From NCBI GenBank assembly GCA_964393825.1, contig CAYMUY010000013.1, forward strand, positions 24,490 to 88,489: a stretch of 64,000 nt of DNA, written 5' to 3'. The notes beneath the pieces were generated by a model, which saw only the letters and a list, made by a program, of their open reading frames with translations, made no database searches and was not told the origin of the DNA. The DNA is from PFJX01 sp964393825. GTDB lineage: Bacteria; Pseudomonadota; Gammaproteobacteria; Burkholderiales; Thiobacillaceae. Made by a program: the position numbers and the translations under genes. Position 1 is the first letter of the stretch, and each line of letters begins with the position of its first letter. Positions 49,711 through 59,239 of this stretch are shown piece by piece.

Positions 49711-49987
49711 CCGCGGCCGTGGTGGCCTTCGCACAAGGATATTGCGCGATGCCGCCACGTGATCTTTACTGAGGGCATAACAAAACCGATTCGGAGACCG
49801 CCGCCGGGCCAGGGGCGGCAGACCCATGATCAGGAGCGATGCCATGCCGACAGCCGACCGAGCACCTGAATTCGTCCATCCGGCCGCGTCGGCGGATGTC
49901 CTGATGCCCTTGCGCGCCCACTCGACGCGTCCCCCACAACGATGCCGGACCGTCAGTTGCTGACCGCCTTCGGCACAGGAGCCCTCC
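49711..49987. other. Spacer before the CHAT gene with a possible 39-codon ORF
   Basis: The plcP-CHAT gap totals 319 bp. Apart from the Pho-like box it holds a short open frame at 49844-49963 (MPTADRAPEFVHPA...) with CAGGAG 7 nt upstream. The region around 49770-49790 (GGCATAACAAAACC) is the least GC-rich part and the likeliest promoter site for the CHAT gene, but I see no clear -35/-10 pair. The CHAT gene's own AGGAG is at 49977-49981. Confidence 0.35.
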
Positions 49988-52900
49988 ATGACCCGTAGCT
50001 ACAGGATACGCGGCAGTGAACAGCCCGCCGGCGGCGTCCCGGCCACTACGCCGGATATCGAGATCAGCCTGCACCGCCGCCTGCTGCCGGGTGGTGGCCG
50101 TGCTGCCGCCGACGAGATCGAGGTGGCCGCCGACGAGGTGGTGCGGATGGAGCTGGAAAACGGCTTTGTGCTCTGGAGCCGGGCAGACGATCTGGTCCGC
50201 GAGCGCGGCCGGAAAACCCTGGGTCGGGACGGTGGCGAGGCCTGGGAGATCGATCCGCGCCCCACCAGTCGCTCCGGCGGCGCCGGCGAGCGTGGCTGGC
50301 TGGGGCTGGGCATCAAGGTGATGGAATTCTTCGGCGTCAACGTCAAGGCGGCGGTGGCGGGCGGTCTTGGCCGCAAGCTGGAGGAGAAACTGCTGGGTGG
50401 CCACTCGCCCGGGCTCCATCGTTGCGCGCTGGACGATGACTTCGAACTCGCCGCGTTGCCCGATGGCGAACTGCCGCCGGCGGGGCAGGCGCCGATCCTG
50501 GTGTTCATCCACGGTACCGCCTCCAGTGGCCAGGGCAGTTTCGGCAAGCTCTGGCAAGGCACGGCCGGCGCGGCGGCGCGCCAGGCGCTGAAGGCGCGCT
50601 ATGGCGAGCGGGTCTACGCTTTCGAACACCGTACCCTGACGCTCAGCCCGATCGATAACGCCCTGGCCTTGCTTCAGTACCTGCCGGAAGCGGCACAGGT
50701 GCATCTGGTCAGCCATTCGCGCGGCGGCCTGGTGGGCGAGTTGTTGTGCCTGGGCGAGCGCGACAGGACCGATGACCCGCTGCGGTCGGATTGGCTCGAT
50801 GCGCTGTTCGCGGCCGACCGCACCATCGCGGGGCAGCTCGGCCTCGGCCCGCTGCGGGAGGATGCGGCCAAGGCACGGGATGCGGCTTATGGCGCCGACC
50901 GCGACCGCCTCGCGCAACTGCTCGAAGGCCTGGAGCGGAAACGGATCAGGATCGGCCGCTTCGTCCGCGTCGCCTGTCCGGCGCGCGGCACCACCCTGGC
51001 ATCGGGACGGCTGGACCGCTGGTTATCGGTGGTGAACCATTTCACCGGCAGCGGTTTGCTTGGCGACGTGGCCGATTTCCTGCTGGCGGTGGTGAAGGAG
51101 CGTACCGACCCGCGCGCCCTGCCGGGGCTGGAAGCGATGATGCCCGGTTCGGCGCTGACCCGTCTGCTGCAGCACCCCGACCTCGTCACCGCTTCCGACC
51201 TGTCGGTGATCGCGGGGGATATCGAGGGTGATTCCCTGTGGAGCCAGCTCAAGCTGCTGGCGGCCGACTGGTTCTATGGCGCCGACCATGACCTGGTGGT
51301 GAACACCGGTTCCATGTATGGCGGCTTGCGCCGGCCGGAAGGGGGCGCGCGTTTCCTGCGCGACCAGGGGCCCCAGGTCTGCCATTTCAATTACTTCGCC
51401 AACGACAAGAGCGTGCGCTGGCTGATCGCCGGCCTGACCCGCGCCGATGCCGGCGACGGCGGTTTCCAGCCGATCCAGGCGGCCAGCCACGAGGCGCCGA
51501 AATGGCGCGAGGCGGTGCGGCGCAGTCGCGGCATCGCCACGCCTCGGCCGCTGGCGGTGATGTTGCCGGGCACCATGGGCAGCGCCCTGCAGGTGGGCGA
51601 CGAGAGGGTCTGGCTGAAATACCTGGCCCTGTTCAAGGGTGGCCTCGGCCGCTTGCGCCTGGATGCCGACACGAACCAGGCCGAGATCCGGCCCACCGAT
51701 CTGCTCGACGATTTCTACGGCCCGTTGCTGGCGTTCCTGGCGCGCAGCCACCGGGTGGAAATCTTTCCCTACGACTGGCGTCTGTCGATCCGCGACGCCG
51801 CCGCCAGGCTGGTGGACAAGCTGGAAGCCTGGTTGCCGGAGTTCGAGCGGCAACGGCAACCCGTGCATCTGGTGGCGCATTCCATGGGCGGCCTGGTGGT
51901 GCGCGCCATGATCGCCGATGGCGGTCGCGGCACCGCGGTGTGGCGGCGCATCCTCGATCTGCCCAACAGCCGCTTCATGATGCTGGGTACGCCCAACCTC
52001 GGCTCGCACGAGGCCGTGCGCTGGCTGACCGGCTACAACCCCACCCAGGCCAAGTTGAGCCTGCTCGATTTTGCCCACGATACCGACCAGATCATCGACA
52101 TCGTCAACCGTTTTCCCGGTCTGCTGGAACTGCTGCCTTTCGCGCCGGATGTCCCGGATTTCGGCCAGCAGGGCCTCTGGCGGGAACTGAAGCGGCAACT
52201 CTCCGCGCGCTGGCGCCCCGCCGACGCCGATGCCCTGATCCAGGCGCGCGCGACCTGGGATGTCCTGAAACAGGCCAAGCCCGATCCGGAGCACATGATC
52301 TACGTGGCCGGCTGCCAGGAGGCCACCGTGGTGGATTACCGCCTGGCTGACTACGATGACCCCTGGCTGATCGGGCGCAAGCGGCTGGAGTTCTTCGCCA
52401 CGCGCGAGGGTGATGGCACCGTGACCTGGCGATCCGGCCTGCTGCCGGGGGTGAAGGCCTGGTATGTGGAAGACACCGCGCATGACGAGCTCTGCGTCCA
52501 GAAGCGCGCCTTCCCCGGCTACCTGGACCTGTTGATGACCGGCGCCACCACCCGCCTGCCGGCCACGCCGCCGAGCCGTGCGCGGGCGGCGGCTGGCGAG
52601 CCGCGACACTTCCTCCTGCCGGTACTGCCCGCCAGCGACGACATCCCGGACGAGGCGAGCCTGCGCGGCTTCGGATTCGGCCCCTCGCGGCCGTTCGACG
52701 CCGAAGCCGCCGGTCGCGGCGTACCGGTGATCCAGGTGAGCCTGCGGCATGGCAACCTGGCCTATTCCAGCCACCCGGTGGTGGTGGGGCATTACCTGGG
52801 TGACAGCATCATCAGCGCGGAACAGGCCCTGGACGAGCGCCTCGGCCATGCCCTGTCGCGGCGGCAGCGACTCGGTCTCTATCCCGGCCAGTTGGGCAGC

Positions 52901-55456
52901 CATGCTTTGTTCTTCAGCGACCAGGCCGATGCCAGGCCGGGCGGCGCCGTGGTGCTCGGTCTCGGACAGGTCGGCGAACTGAGCCCGGGCCTGCTCGCCA
53001 AGTGCGTCCGCGACGCCATGCTGGATTACGCCTTGCGTGTTGCCCAGTGGCCGGATGCGCGCTTCGGGCCGTCCAGCCCGGTGCGCTCGGCGGCGCTGAC
53101 CTGCCTGCTGGTGGGCACCGGCGCCGGTGGCATGACGCCGCGCGATTCCATCGAGGCCATCCTGCGCGGCGCCGTTGCGGCCAATGACAAGCTGGTCGCG
53201 GCCGAACTGGAAGGCCAGGTCGTCATCGATCGCATCGAATTCGTGGAACTGTATGAGGACGTCGCCATCGCCGCCGCCGAAGCCCTGGACAGGGTGTTGC
53301 GCGATGGCGAACTGGCGATGGCGGTGGCCTGGCCCGAGGCCATCGTCGAGGAGGGTCAGGGACCGCTCAGCCGGGTGCGCTGTGACGAGACGCGCGGCTG
53401 GTGGCAGCGGCTGGAAGTCATCGAGGACCGGCGTTCGGAAACCCTGCGCTTCATCGCCACCACCGACCGCGCCCGCGCCGAGGAGACCCTCGCCACCGGG
53501 CAATTGCGGCTGGCCGACGATTTCATCCGCCAAGCCGCGCAGTCGTCCGGCGCCAATGCCGAGGTGGCCAAGACCCTGTTCGAGATGCTCCTGCCCAACC
53601 GCCTGAAGGAACTGGCGCCGCGACAGGCCAACCTGGTGTTGCTGGTGGACGACGCCTCGGCACGCTATCCCTGGGAACTGCTGGAGGATCGCTGGAGCCA
53701 TGGCAGCCGCCCGCCGGCGATTGCCGCCGGCCTGGTGCGCCAGCTCAAGACGCCACGCTTCCGGCCGCACCCGGCCCATGCCACGGAAGCCACCGCCTTC
53801 GTGGTGGGCAATCCGGACCTCTCCGGCTGGGACAAGTTCAGCGATCTGCCCGGCGCCCGCGGGGAGGCGCGAAAGGTGGCCGCCAAGCTCAATGCCGGTG
53901 GCTACCAGGCCCTGGAATGCATCGACGCGAAGGCCGACGCCATCCTCTCCGGTCTGCACCGGAATGCCTGGCGCATCCTGCATCTGGCCGGCCACGGCGA
54001 ACATGAGTTCGCGCTCGACGAGAGTTCCGCGGTCCACCGGCGGGTGTCCGGCATGGTCATCGGCAAGAACACGTTCCTCACCCCCGGTGATGTCGAGCAG
54101 ATGCGCTGGGTGCCGGAACTGGTGTTCATCAACTGCTGCCATCTCGGCAAGACGCTCGGCGCCACCGCCGCCCAGGGGCGCTTCAACCTGCTGGCGGCGA
54201 ACCTGGCGGTGCAATTCATCGAGATGGGGGTGAAGGCCGTGGTGGCCGCCGGCTGGGCGGTCGATGACGGCGCCGCCGAAGCCTTCGCGGAAAGTTTCTA
54301 CAGCCACCTGCTGGAAGGCGAGCCGTTTGGCGAGGCGGTGCGCGCCGCCCGCGAGGAAATCTGGGTGCGGTTCCCCGACGCCAATACCTGGGGCGCCTAC
54401 CAGTGTTATGGCGACCCCGGCTACCGCCTGCGCGGCGATGGCAAAGACACGCGGCCGTTCGAGGTTGCCAGCTATCACGCGCCGGTGGAACTGGTCTCCG
54501 ACCTCAACAACTACAGTGCCTGGATTCGCATGCGGTCGCAGGATCCGGACGGGGATTCCACCGAGGTGGTGGAGGCGTTGCGCGCCGGCATCGTCGCGAA
54601 GCTCAAGGGCATTCCGGACGGAGCACGCGGCGAGTGGCTGGCGCGCGGCGACCTGGCGGCGGCGATCGGTTTCGCCTGGGGTGAAGCGGGTGCCTGGGCC
54701 GAGGCCGTCGACTGGCTCGAAAAAGCGCTCTGCGCGCGCAAGGGCGACTGCCCGGTGCGGGCGGTGGAACAGTGCGCCAGTTTCCGGGTGAGCCTGTCCG
54801 AGCAGCGTTGGCGGGAACTGCGCGAGGCCGCCGATCCGGCCAGCGCCGAGATCGGCCGTCAGGCGCTGATCCGGGACATCGAAGCCGCCATCCGGGAACT
54901 CGACCTCATCAACCAGCGGGCGCCGACGCCGGAACGCCTGAGCCTGCTCGGCAGCGCCTGCAAACGGCTGGCCTGGGCGCGGGACGACTCGGCCCCCCGC
55001 CTGGAGGCCCTGGTCAACATGGCGCACTATTACCGTCAGGCTTTCGATCTGGCCAGCGAGCCGGACCCACATGCCTTCGCCAGTTGGGCCACGGCAAAGG
55101 TGCTTGCCCTGCGGCTCGATCCCGCGCAGGGCGGCGACTGGCAAGCCAGCCTGGAAGACGACTGTCGGCAGATGATCGCGCTGGCGAAGGCGCGCAACGC
55201 CGACAAGCCGATGTTCAGGGATGCCGTGGCGGCAGCCGATTGCGAACTGGTGCTGTTGCTGGCTCGTGGCAAACGGGCGGCGCGGCCGGAGACGGCGGCG
55301 GCTTCCGGGATGGCCGAGTCCTACCGGGCCGCGGCCCGGCGCGGCGCCAGCCCCAGGGAATATGCCCTGGTGCGGGAACACCTGGATTTCGTCATCGCCA
55401 TGACCGGCGCCACCGCTCCGGAAGCCACGCTCGCCAATCTGCGTGCCGCGCTGTAA
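49988..55456 (+). CDS. Giant CHAT-protease protein with two alpha/beta-hydrolase domains
   Basis: A 1822-residue protein from ATG 49988 with AGGAG 6 nt upstream and no signal peptide. Residues 1-95 are an N-terminal beta-rich unit. Hydrolase 1 (about 165-480) has VFIHGTASS and nucleophile HSRGG (S244). Hydrolase 2 (about 518-855) is LCAT/lipase-like with MLPGTMGS, AHSMGG (S632), candidate D809 and H832. A linker domain (about 910-1150) with VIQVSLRHGNLAY precedes a CHAT domain (about 1210-1485) with LHLAGHGEHE (H1336) and FINCCHLG (C1384), the caspase-like dyad. The rest (1490-1822) is helical and TPR-like. CHAT enzymes are cysteine proteases in immune and conflict systems. The partner, trigger and substrate are unknown. 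Confidence 0.85.
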   Translation: MTRSYRIRGSEQPAGGVPATTPDIEISLHRRLLPGGGRAAADEIEVAADEVVRMELENGFVLWSRADDLVRERGRKTLGRDGGEAWEIDPRPTSRSGGAGERGWLGLGIKVMEFFGVNVKAAVAGGLGRKLEEKLLGGHSPGLHRCALDDDFELAALPDGELPPAGQAPILVFIHGTASSGQGSFGKLWQGTAGAAARQALKARYGERVYAFEHRTLTLSPIDNALALLQYLPEAAQVHLVSHSRGGLVGELLCLGERDRTDDPLRSDWLDALFAADRTIAGQLGLGPLREDAAKARDAAYGADRDRLAQLLEGLERKRIRIGRFVRVACPARGTTLASGRLDRWLSVVNHFTGSGLLGDVADFLLAVVKERTDPRALPGLEAMMPGSALTRLLQHPDLVTASDLSVIAGDIEGDSLWSQLKLLAADWFYGADHDLVVNTGSMYGGLRRPEGGARFLRDQGPQVCHFNYFANDKSVRWLIAGLTRADAGDGGFQPIQAASHEAPKWREAVRRSRGIATPRPLAVMLPGTMGSALQVGDERVWLKYLALFKGGLGRLRLDADTNQAEIRPTDLLDDFYGPLLAFLARSHRVEIFPYDWRLSIRDAAARLVDKLEAWLPEFERQRQPVHLVAHSMGGLVVRAMIADGGRGTAVWRRILDLPNSRFMMLGTPNLGSHEAVRWLTGYNPTQAKLSLLDFAHDTDQIIDIVNRFPGLLELLPFAPDVPDFGQQGLWRELKRQLSARWRPADADALIQARATWDVLKQAKPDPEHMIYVAGCQEATVVDYRLADYDDPWLIGRKRLEFFATREGDGTVTWRSGLLPGVKAWYVEDTAHDELCVQKRAFPGYLDLLMTGATTRLPATPPSRARAAAGEPRHFLLPVLPASDDIPDEASLRGFGFGPSRPFDAEAAGRGVPVIQVSLRHGNLAYSSHPVVVGHYLGDSIISAEQALDERLGHALSRRQRLGLYPGQLGSHALFFSDQADARPGGAVVLGLGQVGELSPGLLAKCVRDAMLDYALRVAQWPDARFGPSSPVRSAALTCLLVGTGAGGMTPRDSIEAILRGAVAANDKLVAAELEGQVVIDRIEFVELYEDVAIAAAEALDRVLRDGELAMAVAWPEAIVEEGQGPLSRVRCDETRGWWQRLEVIEDRRSETLRFIATTDRARAEETLATGQLRLADDFIRQAAQSSGANAEVAKTLFEMLLPNRLKELAPRQANLVLLVDDASARYPWELLEDRWSHGSRPPAIAAGLVRQLKTPRFRPHPAHATEATAFVVGNPDLSGWDKFSDLPGARGEARKVAAKLNAGGYQALECIDAKADAILSGLHRNAWRILHLAGHGEHEFALDESSAVHRRVSGMVIGKNTFLTPGDVEQMRWVPELVFINCCHLGKTLGATAAQGRFNLLAANLAVQFIEMGVKAVVAAGWAVDDGAAEAFAESFYSHLLEGEPFGEAVRAAREEIWVRFPDANTWGAYQCYGDPGYRLRGDGKDTRPFEVASYHAPVELVSDLNNYSAWIRMRSQDPDGDSTEVVEALRAGIVAKLKGIPDGARGEWLARGDLAAAIGFAWGEAGAWAEAVDWLEKALCARKGDCPVRAVEQCASFRVSLSEQRWRELREAADPASAEIGRQALIRDIEAAIRELDLINQRAPTPERLSLLGSACKRLAWARDDSAPRLEALVNMAHYYRQAFDLASEPDPHAFASWATAKVLALRLDPAQGGDWQASLEDDCRQMIALAKARNADKPMFRDAVAAADCELVLLLARGKRAARPETAAASGMAESYRAAARRGASPREYALVREHLDFVIAMTGATAPEATLANLRAAL

Positions 55457-55481
55457 CCCGTCCGTCGCCAAGGAGACTGCC

Positions 55482-56051
55482 ATGGCCAATCTATCCCGGA
55501 CCAAGCTGGACAAGATCAGCCTCGCCAACCTGGCGCCGCGGGATCTGATCGCCCGCAATTTCAGGGCCTACGAACTCACCCGTTCGGATCTGGCCACCCG
55601 CCTGGGCGTGGAGAACGGCTTCCCCAGCGACCAGGAGTTGCGCGCCGCCATCCATCTGGCGCGCAAGGTGCTGCAGCCCATTCGCGACGCCTTCGGCGCC
55701 TTCACGCCCAACAGCGTGTTTCGCGGCCAGGCCCTGGAGCGATTGTTGAAACGCAAGCCTTCGGGCTGGCTCAGCACCAGCCAGCACACGCGCGGCTGCG
55801 CCTGCGATATCGAGATCGTCGGCAAGAGCACCCTGGACCTGGCGCGCTGGGCAGCCGACCACCTGCCGACCTACGACCAGATCATCTGCGAGTGCCACGA
55901 CCCGCGCGAGGGGCCCAACTCCGGCTGGGTGCACATCTCCCTGAAGCCGCCAGGGCAGGGGGAGAACCGTGGGGCGCTGCTCAGCTATATCCGGGATGGG
56001 CAGAGCGGCGGCTGGGTCTACGTGCCGGGGTTGCGGGCGAGTGCCGGCTAG
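55482..56051 (+). CDS. M15-type (VanY/D-Ala-D-Ala carboxypeptidase-like) peptidase
   Basis: A 189-residue protein. ATG 55482 has AAGGAG 6 nt upstream and is 25 bp after the CHAT gene, so they are probably co-transcribed. The zinc motif S-x-H-x-x-G-x-A-x-D appears as STSQHTRGCACDIEI (H102, D109), with the second histidine in GWVHISL (H151) and a catalytic-acid candidate E137. Two cysteines sit inside the motif (GCACD), which is unusual. There is no signal peptide. Relatives include phage and tailocin lysis peptidases. It may cut peptidoglycan or be an effector of the CHAT system. Confidence 0.78.
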   Translation: MANLSRTKLDKISLANLAPRDLIARNFRAYELTRSDLATRLGVENGFPSDQELRAAIHLARKVLQPIRDAFGAFTPNSVFRGQALERLLKRKPSGWLSTSQHTRGCACDIEIVGKSTLDLARWAADHLPTYDQIICECHDPREGPNSGWVHISLKPPGQGENRGALLSYIRDGQSGGWVYVPGLRASAG

Positions 56052-56084
56052 AGACGGCTGTGGCCACGATTCCGTGGAACGCAC

Positions 56085-58013
56085 ATGATCATCGACAACA
56101 CCACCCACCATCAGCTGGAACGGAGTCTCAAGGACATCGACTGGACCGCCTTGCGGCGATTGGAATACACGGCTTCCCCCGCAGCCTGGGAGGATCAGGT
56201 GCTCTATTTCCTGATGCTCGATCGCTATTCCGACGGCCGCGAACGGGGCTATCGGGATCTCGACGGCAATCTTGTGGGCAGTGGGACGACGCCGCCGTTC
56301 CGCTTTGCCGAGGATGCCTTTCAGGCCGATCCGGCCGCCTGGTCCGCCGCCGGCAACGCCTGGCTTGGTGGCACCCTGAAGGGACTGGAAAGCAAGATCG
56401 GCTATCTCAAGCGACTGGGCGTGAGCGCGCTCTGGGTCAGCCCGGTGTTCAAGCAGGTGGCAGCGGACCGGCATTCCTACCACGGCTACGGCATCCAGAA
56501 TTTTCTCGATGTGGATCCGCATTTCGGCAGCCGCCAGGACCTCATCGATCTGGTGAACACCGCGCATGCCAACGGCATCCGCGTCATCCTGGACATCATC
56601 CTCAACCACGCCGGTGATGTGTTCGGCTACCGCTATGATCCGGAACGCTATCCCTGCCGGGACGAGGAAGGCGATGCCTGCATGGACCCGCGCTGGGACG
56701 GGGAGACCTATCCGGTTTCCGGCTGGCACAACGCCTATGGCGAGGCCAACATTCCGTTCCGCCCGGTCGATCTCGGCGCCCATCCGCGCGCCTGGCCCGA
56801 CGACGCGGTCTGGCCGGCGGAACTGCAGGCGGCGGAGACGTTCACCCGCAAGGGGCGCATCAACAACTGGGACTTCGATCCGGAATTCTACGAAGGCGAC
56901 TTCGTCACCCTCAAGGACATCCACCACGGCCACCACGATGAACTCGCGGGTGAACGCGTCATCGATGCCTTCCATCCGTCGCCGGCGCTGGTCGCGTTGT
57001 GCACGATCTACAAGTTCTGGATCGCCCTGGCCGATATCGACGGTTTTCGCATCGACACGGTCAAGCACATGGCGCCCGGCGCCACCCGCTATTTCGTCTC
57101 GGTGGTGAAGGAATTCGCGCAGTCATTGGGCAAGGAGAACTTCTTCCTGGTCGGCGAGATCAGCGGCGGTCGCGAACATGCCTGGAAAATGCTGGAACTG
57201 ACCGGCCTCGACGCGGCGCTGGGCATCGACGACATCCCCGACAAGCTGGAATACCTGGCCAAGGGCTGGCGTGAGCCGGCGGAGTACTTCGGTCTGTTCC
57301 GCAATTCCGCGCTGGAACGCAAGGCCTCCCACGTCTGGTTCGGCAAGCATGTGGTCACCCTGTTCGATGACCATGACCAGATCCGCAAGGGGGGGCACAA
57401 AGCCCGTTTTTGCGGCGACCCGGCCGAGGAGGGTTATCGCCACCTGAAGGCGGTGCTCGGTCTCAACCTCACCGCCATGGGCATTCCCTGCCTCTACTAC
57501 GGTAGCGAGCAGGGTTTCGATGGCGCCGGCGACAACGATCGCTACCTGCGCGAATGCATGTTCGGCGGCCGCTTCGGTTCACTGAAAAGCAGCGGTCGCC
57601 ACTTCTTCGACGAAGACCACGAGATCTACCGCTTCATCGCCGGGGTCATCGCCTTGCGCAAGAGGCACCTGGCGCTACGCCGGGGGCGCCAGTACCTGCG
57701 CGAGATTTCGGAAACCGGCATCGCGGGCAGTTTCGGGCCGCCACGCATGATCGGCGGCGTGATCCGCTCGTTGGTGCCCTGGTCGCGCCTGTTCGCCGAA
57801 GAGGAAATTCTGCTGGCGATCAACACCGACGCGGACCATGAGCACTCTGCCTGGGTGACCGTCGACGCGACCCTGCAAGCCGGTCGGGAGACGCTCACCT
57901 GCCTCTATGCCAGCGATTCCGCCCTGATCGGCGGTACCGCGCCGATCGAGTCGCGCAACGGCCGGGCGGCGTGGATCCGGGCACCGGCGGGCGGTTTCGT
58001 GGCGTATGCCTGA
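56085..58013 (+). CDS. GH13 alpha-amylase-family enzyme
   Basis: A 642-residue protein from ATG 56085, 33 bp after the M15 gene. The barrel motifs are VILDIILNHAGDVFG (region I), GFRIDTVKHMA (nucleophile D324), FLVGEIS (acid E358) and TLFDDHDQIRKGG (D431 in place of the usual NHD context). A carbohydrate-domain C-terminus follows. There is no signal peptide, so it acts on internal alpha-glucans or oligosaccharides. The first 35 residues (HHQLERSLKDIDWTALRRLEY) are an extra N-terminal helix. Whether it belongs functionally with the CHAT gene or is a separate glycogen enzyme cannot be told from the sequence. Confidence 0.85.
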   Translation: MIIDNTTHHQLERSLKDIDWTALRRLEYTASPAAWEDQVLYFLMLDRYSDGRERGYRDLDGNLVGSGTTPPFRFAEDAFQADPAAWSAAGNAWLGGTLKGLESKIGYLKRLGVSALWVSPVFKQVAADRHSYHGYGIQNFLDVDPHFGSRQDLIDLVNTAHANGIRVILDIILNHAGDVFGYRYDPERYPCRDEEGDACMDPRWDGETYPVSGWHNAYGEANIPFRPVDLGAHPRAWPDDAVWPAELQAAETFTRKGRINNWDFDPEFYEGDFVTLKDIHHGHHDELAGERVIDAFHPSPALVALCTIYKFWIALADIDGFRIDTVKHMAPGATRYFVSVVKEFAQSLGKENFFLVGEISGGREHAWKMLELTGLDAALGIDDIPDKLEYLAKGWREPAEYFGLFRNSALERKASHVWFGKHVVTLFDDHDQIRKGGHKARFCGDPAEEGYRHLKAVLGLNLTAMGIPCLYYGSEQGFDGAGDNDRYLRECMFGGRFGSLKSSGRHFFDEDHEIYRFIAGVIALRKRHLALRRGRQYLREISETGIAGSFGPPRMIGGVIRSLVPWSRLFAEEEILLAINTDADHEHSAWVTVDATLQAGRETLTCLYASDSALIGGTAPIESRNGRAAWIRAPAGGFVAYA

Positions 58014-58053
58014 GCGGCAGCGGCGCCAAGCAAGGAAATCTGCCGCTTCCGGA

Positions 58054-58082
58054 TTGACCATTTCCGCTTTCCAACATAAGAT
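58054..58082 (+). promoter_or_regulatory. Candidate tpiA promoter
   Basis: TTGACC (58054-58059), a 17-bp spacer and TAAGAT (58077-58082) lie 29 bp before the tpiA ATG. The -35 is strong, the -10 fair. Confidence 0.5.
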
Positions 58083-58111
58083 TCGCGACCTTTTTTGGAG
58101 AGGGAAACCCG

Positions 58112-58858
58112 ATGCGTCGCAAACTGGTCGCCGGCAATTGGAAAATGCATGGCAGTCTGGCCGAGAACGAAGCGCTGCTGTCCGGCATTCTGGCCGGCAT
58201 GGGCGACGTCAAGGCGGGCGTGGCGGTTTGCGTGCCGTTTCCCTATCTGGCGCAGGCCCAGGCCAGGCTGCAAGGCAGCGCAATTCGCTGGGGCGCGCAG
58301 AACATGAGCCAGCAGGCCAAGGGCGCGTTCACCGGCGAGGTGTCCGCCAGCATGCTCAATGATTTCGGCTGCGCCTACGTGATCGTCGGCCATTCCGAGC
58401 GACGCGCCCTCTACGGCGAGAGCGACGAATTGGTGGCGGAGAAGTACGCGGCCGCGCAGGCGGCGGGCCTGACCCCGATCCTGTGCGTGGGCGAGACACT
58501 GGATGAGCGTGAAGGCGGCGTCACGGAGGCCGTGGTCGCGCGCCAGATGGATGCGGTGATCGCGAAGTGCGGCGTCGCCTCCCTGGCCCGCGCGGTGGTG
58601 GCCTATGAGCCGGTGTGGGCGATCGGTACCGGCAAGACGGCCAGCCCGGAGCAGGCGCAAGCCGTGCATGCCTTCATCCGCGGCAAGGTACGCGCCCTGG
58701 ATGCCGGTGTGGCGGACGGCCTGGTCATCCAGTACGGCGGCAGCATGAAACCCGGCAACGCGGCCGAGTTGCTCGGTCAGCCTGATATTGACGGCGGCCT
58801 GATCGGCGGCGCGTCCCTGAATGCGGAAGAGTTCCTGGCAATCTGCCGGGCAGGTTAA
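58112..58858 (+). CDS. tpiA: Triosephosphate isomerase
   Basis: A 248-residue protein from ATG 58112 with GGAGAGGG upstream. Motifs: KLVAGNWKMHGS (N and K of the site), IVGHSERRALYGE (catalytic His), VAYEPVWAIGTGKTASPEQ (catalytic Glu) and YGGSMKPGNAAEL. It interconverts dihydroxyacetone phosphate and glyceraldehyde 3-phosphate, serving glycolysis, gluconeogenesis and Calvin-cycle regeneration. The order tpiA-secG-tRNA-Leu-nuoA is conserved in Betaproteobacteria. Confidence 0.97.
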   Translation: MRRKLVAGNWKMHGSLAENEALLSGILAGMGDVKAGVAVCVPFPYLAQAQARLQGSAIRWGAQNMSQQAKGAFTGEVSASMLNDFGCAYVIVGHSERRALYGESDELVAEKYAAAQAAGLTPILCVGETLDEREGGVTEAVVARQMDAVIAKCGVASLARAVVAYEPVWAIGTGKTASPEQAQAVHAFIRGKVRALDAGVADGLVIQYGGSMKPGNAAELLGQPDIDGGLIGGASLNAEEFLAICRAG

Positions 58859-58868
58859 AGGTAAGAAC

Positions 58869-59204
58869 ATGGAATTTATCGTCTGGGTCGTTCATGTGCT
58901 GGTGGCGTTGGCCGTGATCGGTCTGGTGCTGATGCAGCATGGGAAGGGTGCCGACATGGGCGCGGCCTTCGGCAGCGGCTCCTCCGGCAGTCTGTTCGGG
59001 GCAACCGGTTCGGCCAACTTCCTGTCGCGTACCACCGCCGTGCTGGCGACGGCCTTCTTCCTGACCAGCATGGGGCTGACGTATTTCTCCGCCGTGAAGA
59101 GTGCGGCGTCGAAGCCGGTCGCGATCCCCGCGGCGCCCGTGGCTCCGGTCGCGCCGGTGCAGGTTCCGGTGGGACTGGATAAGTCGGGCGCGATCCCGAA
59201 GTGA
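58869..59204 (+). CDS. secG: Preprotein translocase subunit SecG
   Basis: A 111-residue protein from ATG 58869, 10 bp after tpiA. It has two membrane helices (WVVHVLVALAVIGLVLM and TTAVLATAFFLTSMGLTYF) around the signature QHGKGADMGAAFGSGSSGSLFGATGSANFLSR. The C-terminal tail is Ala/Pro/Val-rich, as in other beta-proteobacterial SecG. It assists SecYE during protein export. Confidence 0.95.
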   Translation: MEFIVWVVHVLVALAVIGLVLMQHGKGADMGAAFGSGSSGSLFGATGSANFLSRTTAVLATAFFLTSMGLTYFSAVKSAASKPVAIPAAPVAPVAPVQVPVGLDKSGAIPK

Positions 59205-59239
59205 GTTTTAGGGTGTGCTCCCTGAGCATGCCCGGTATT

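Noticed and set aside
51023..55558. A 1511-codon open frame on the minus strand opposite the CHAT gene
   Set aside because: In high-GC DNA the antisense of a real gene is often open. The plus strand carries recognisable hydrolase and CHAT motifs with a good ribosome site, while the antisense translation shows none.
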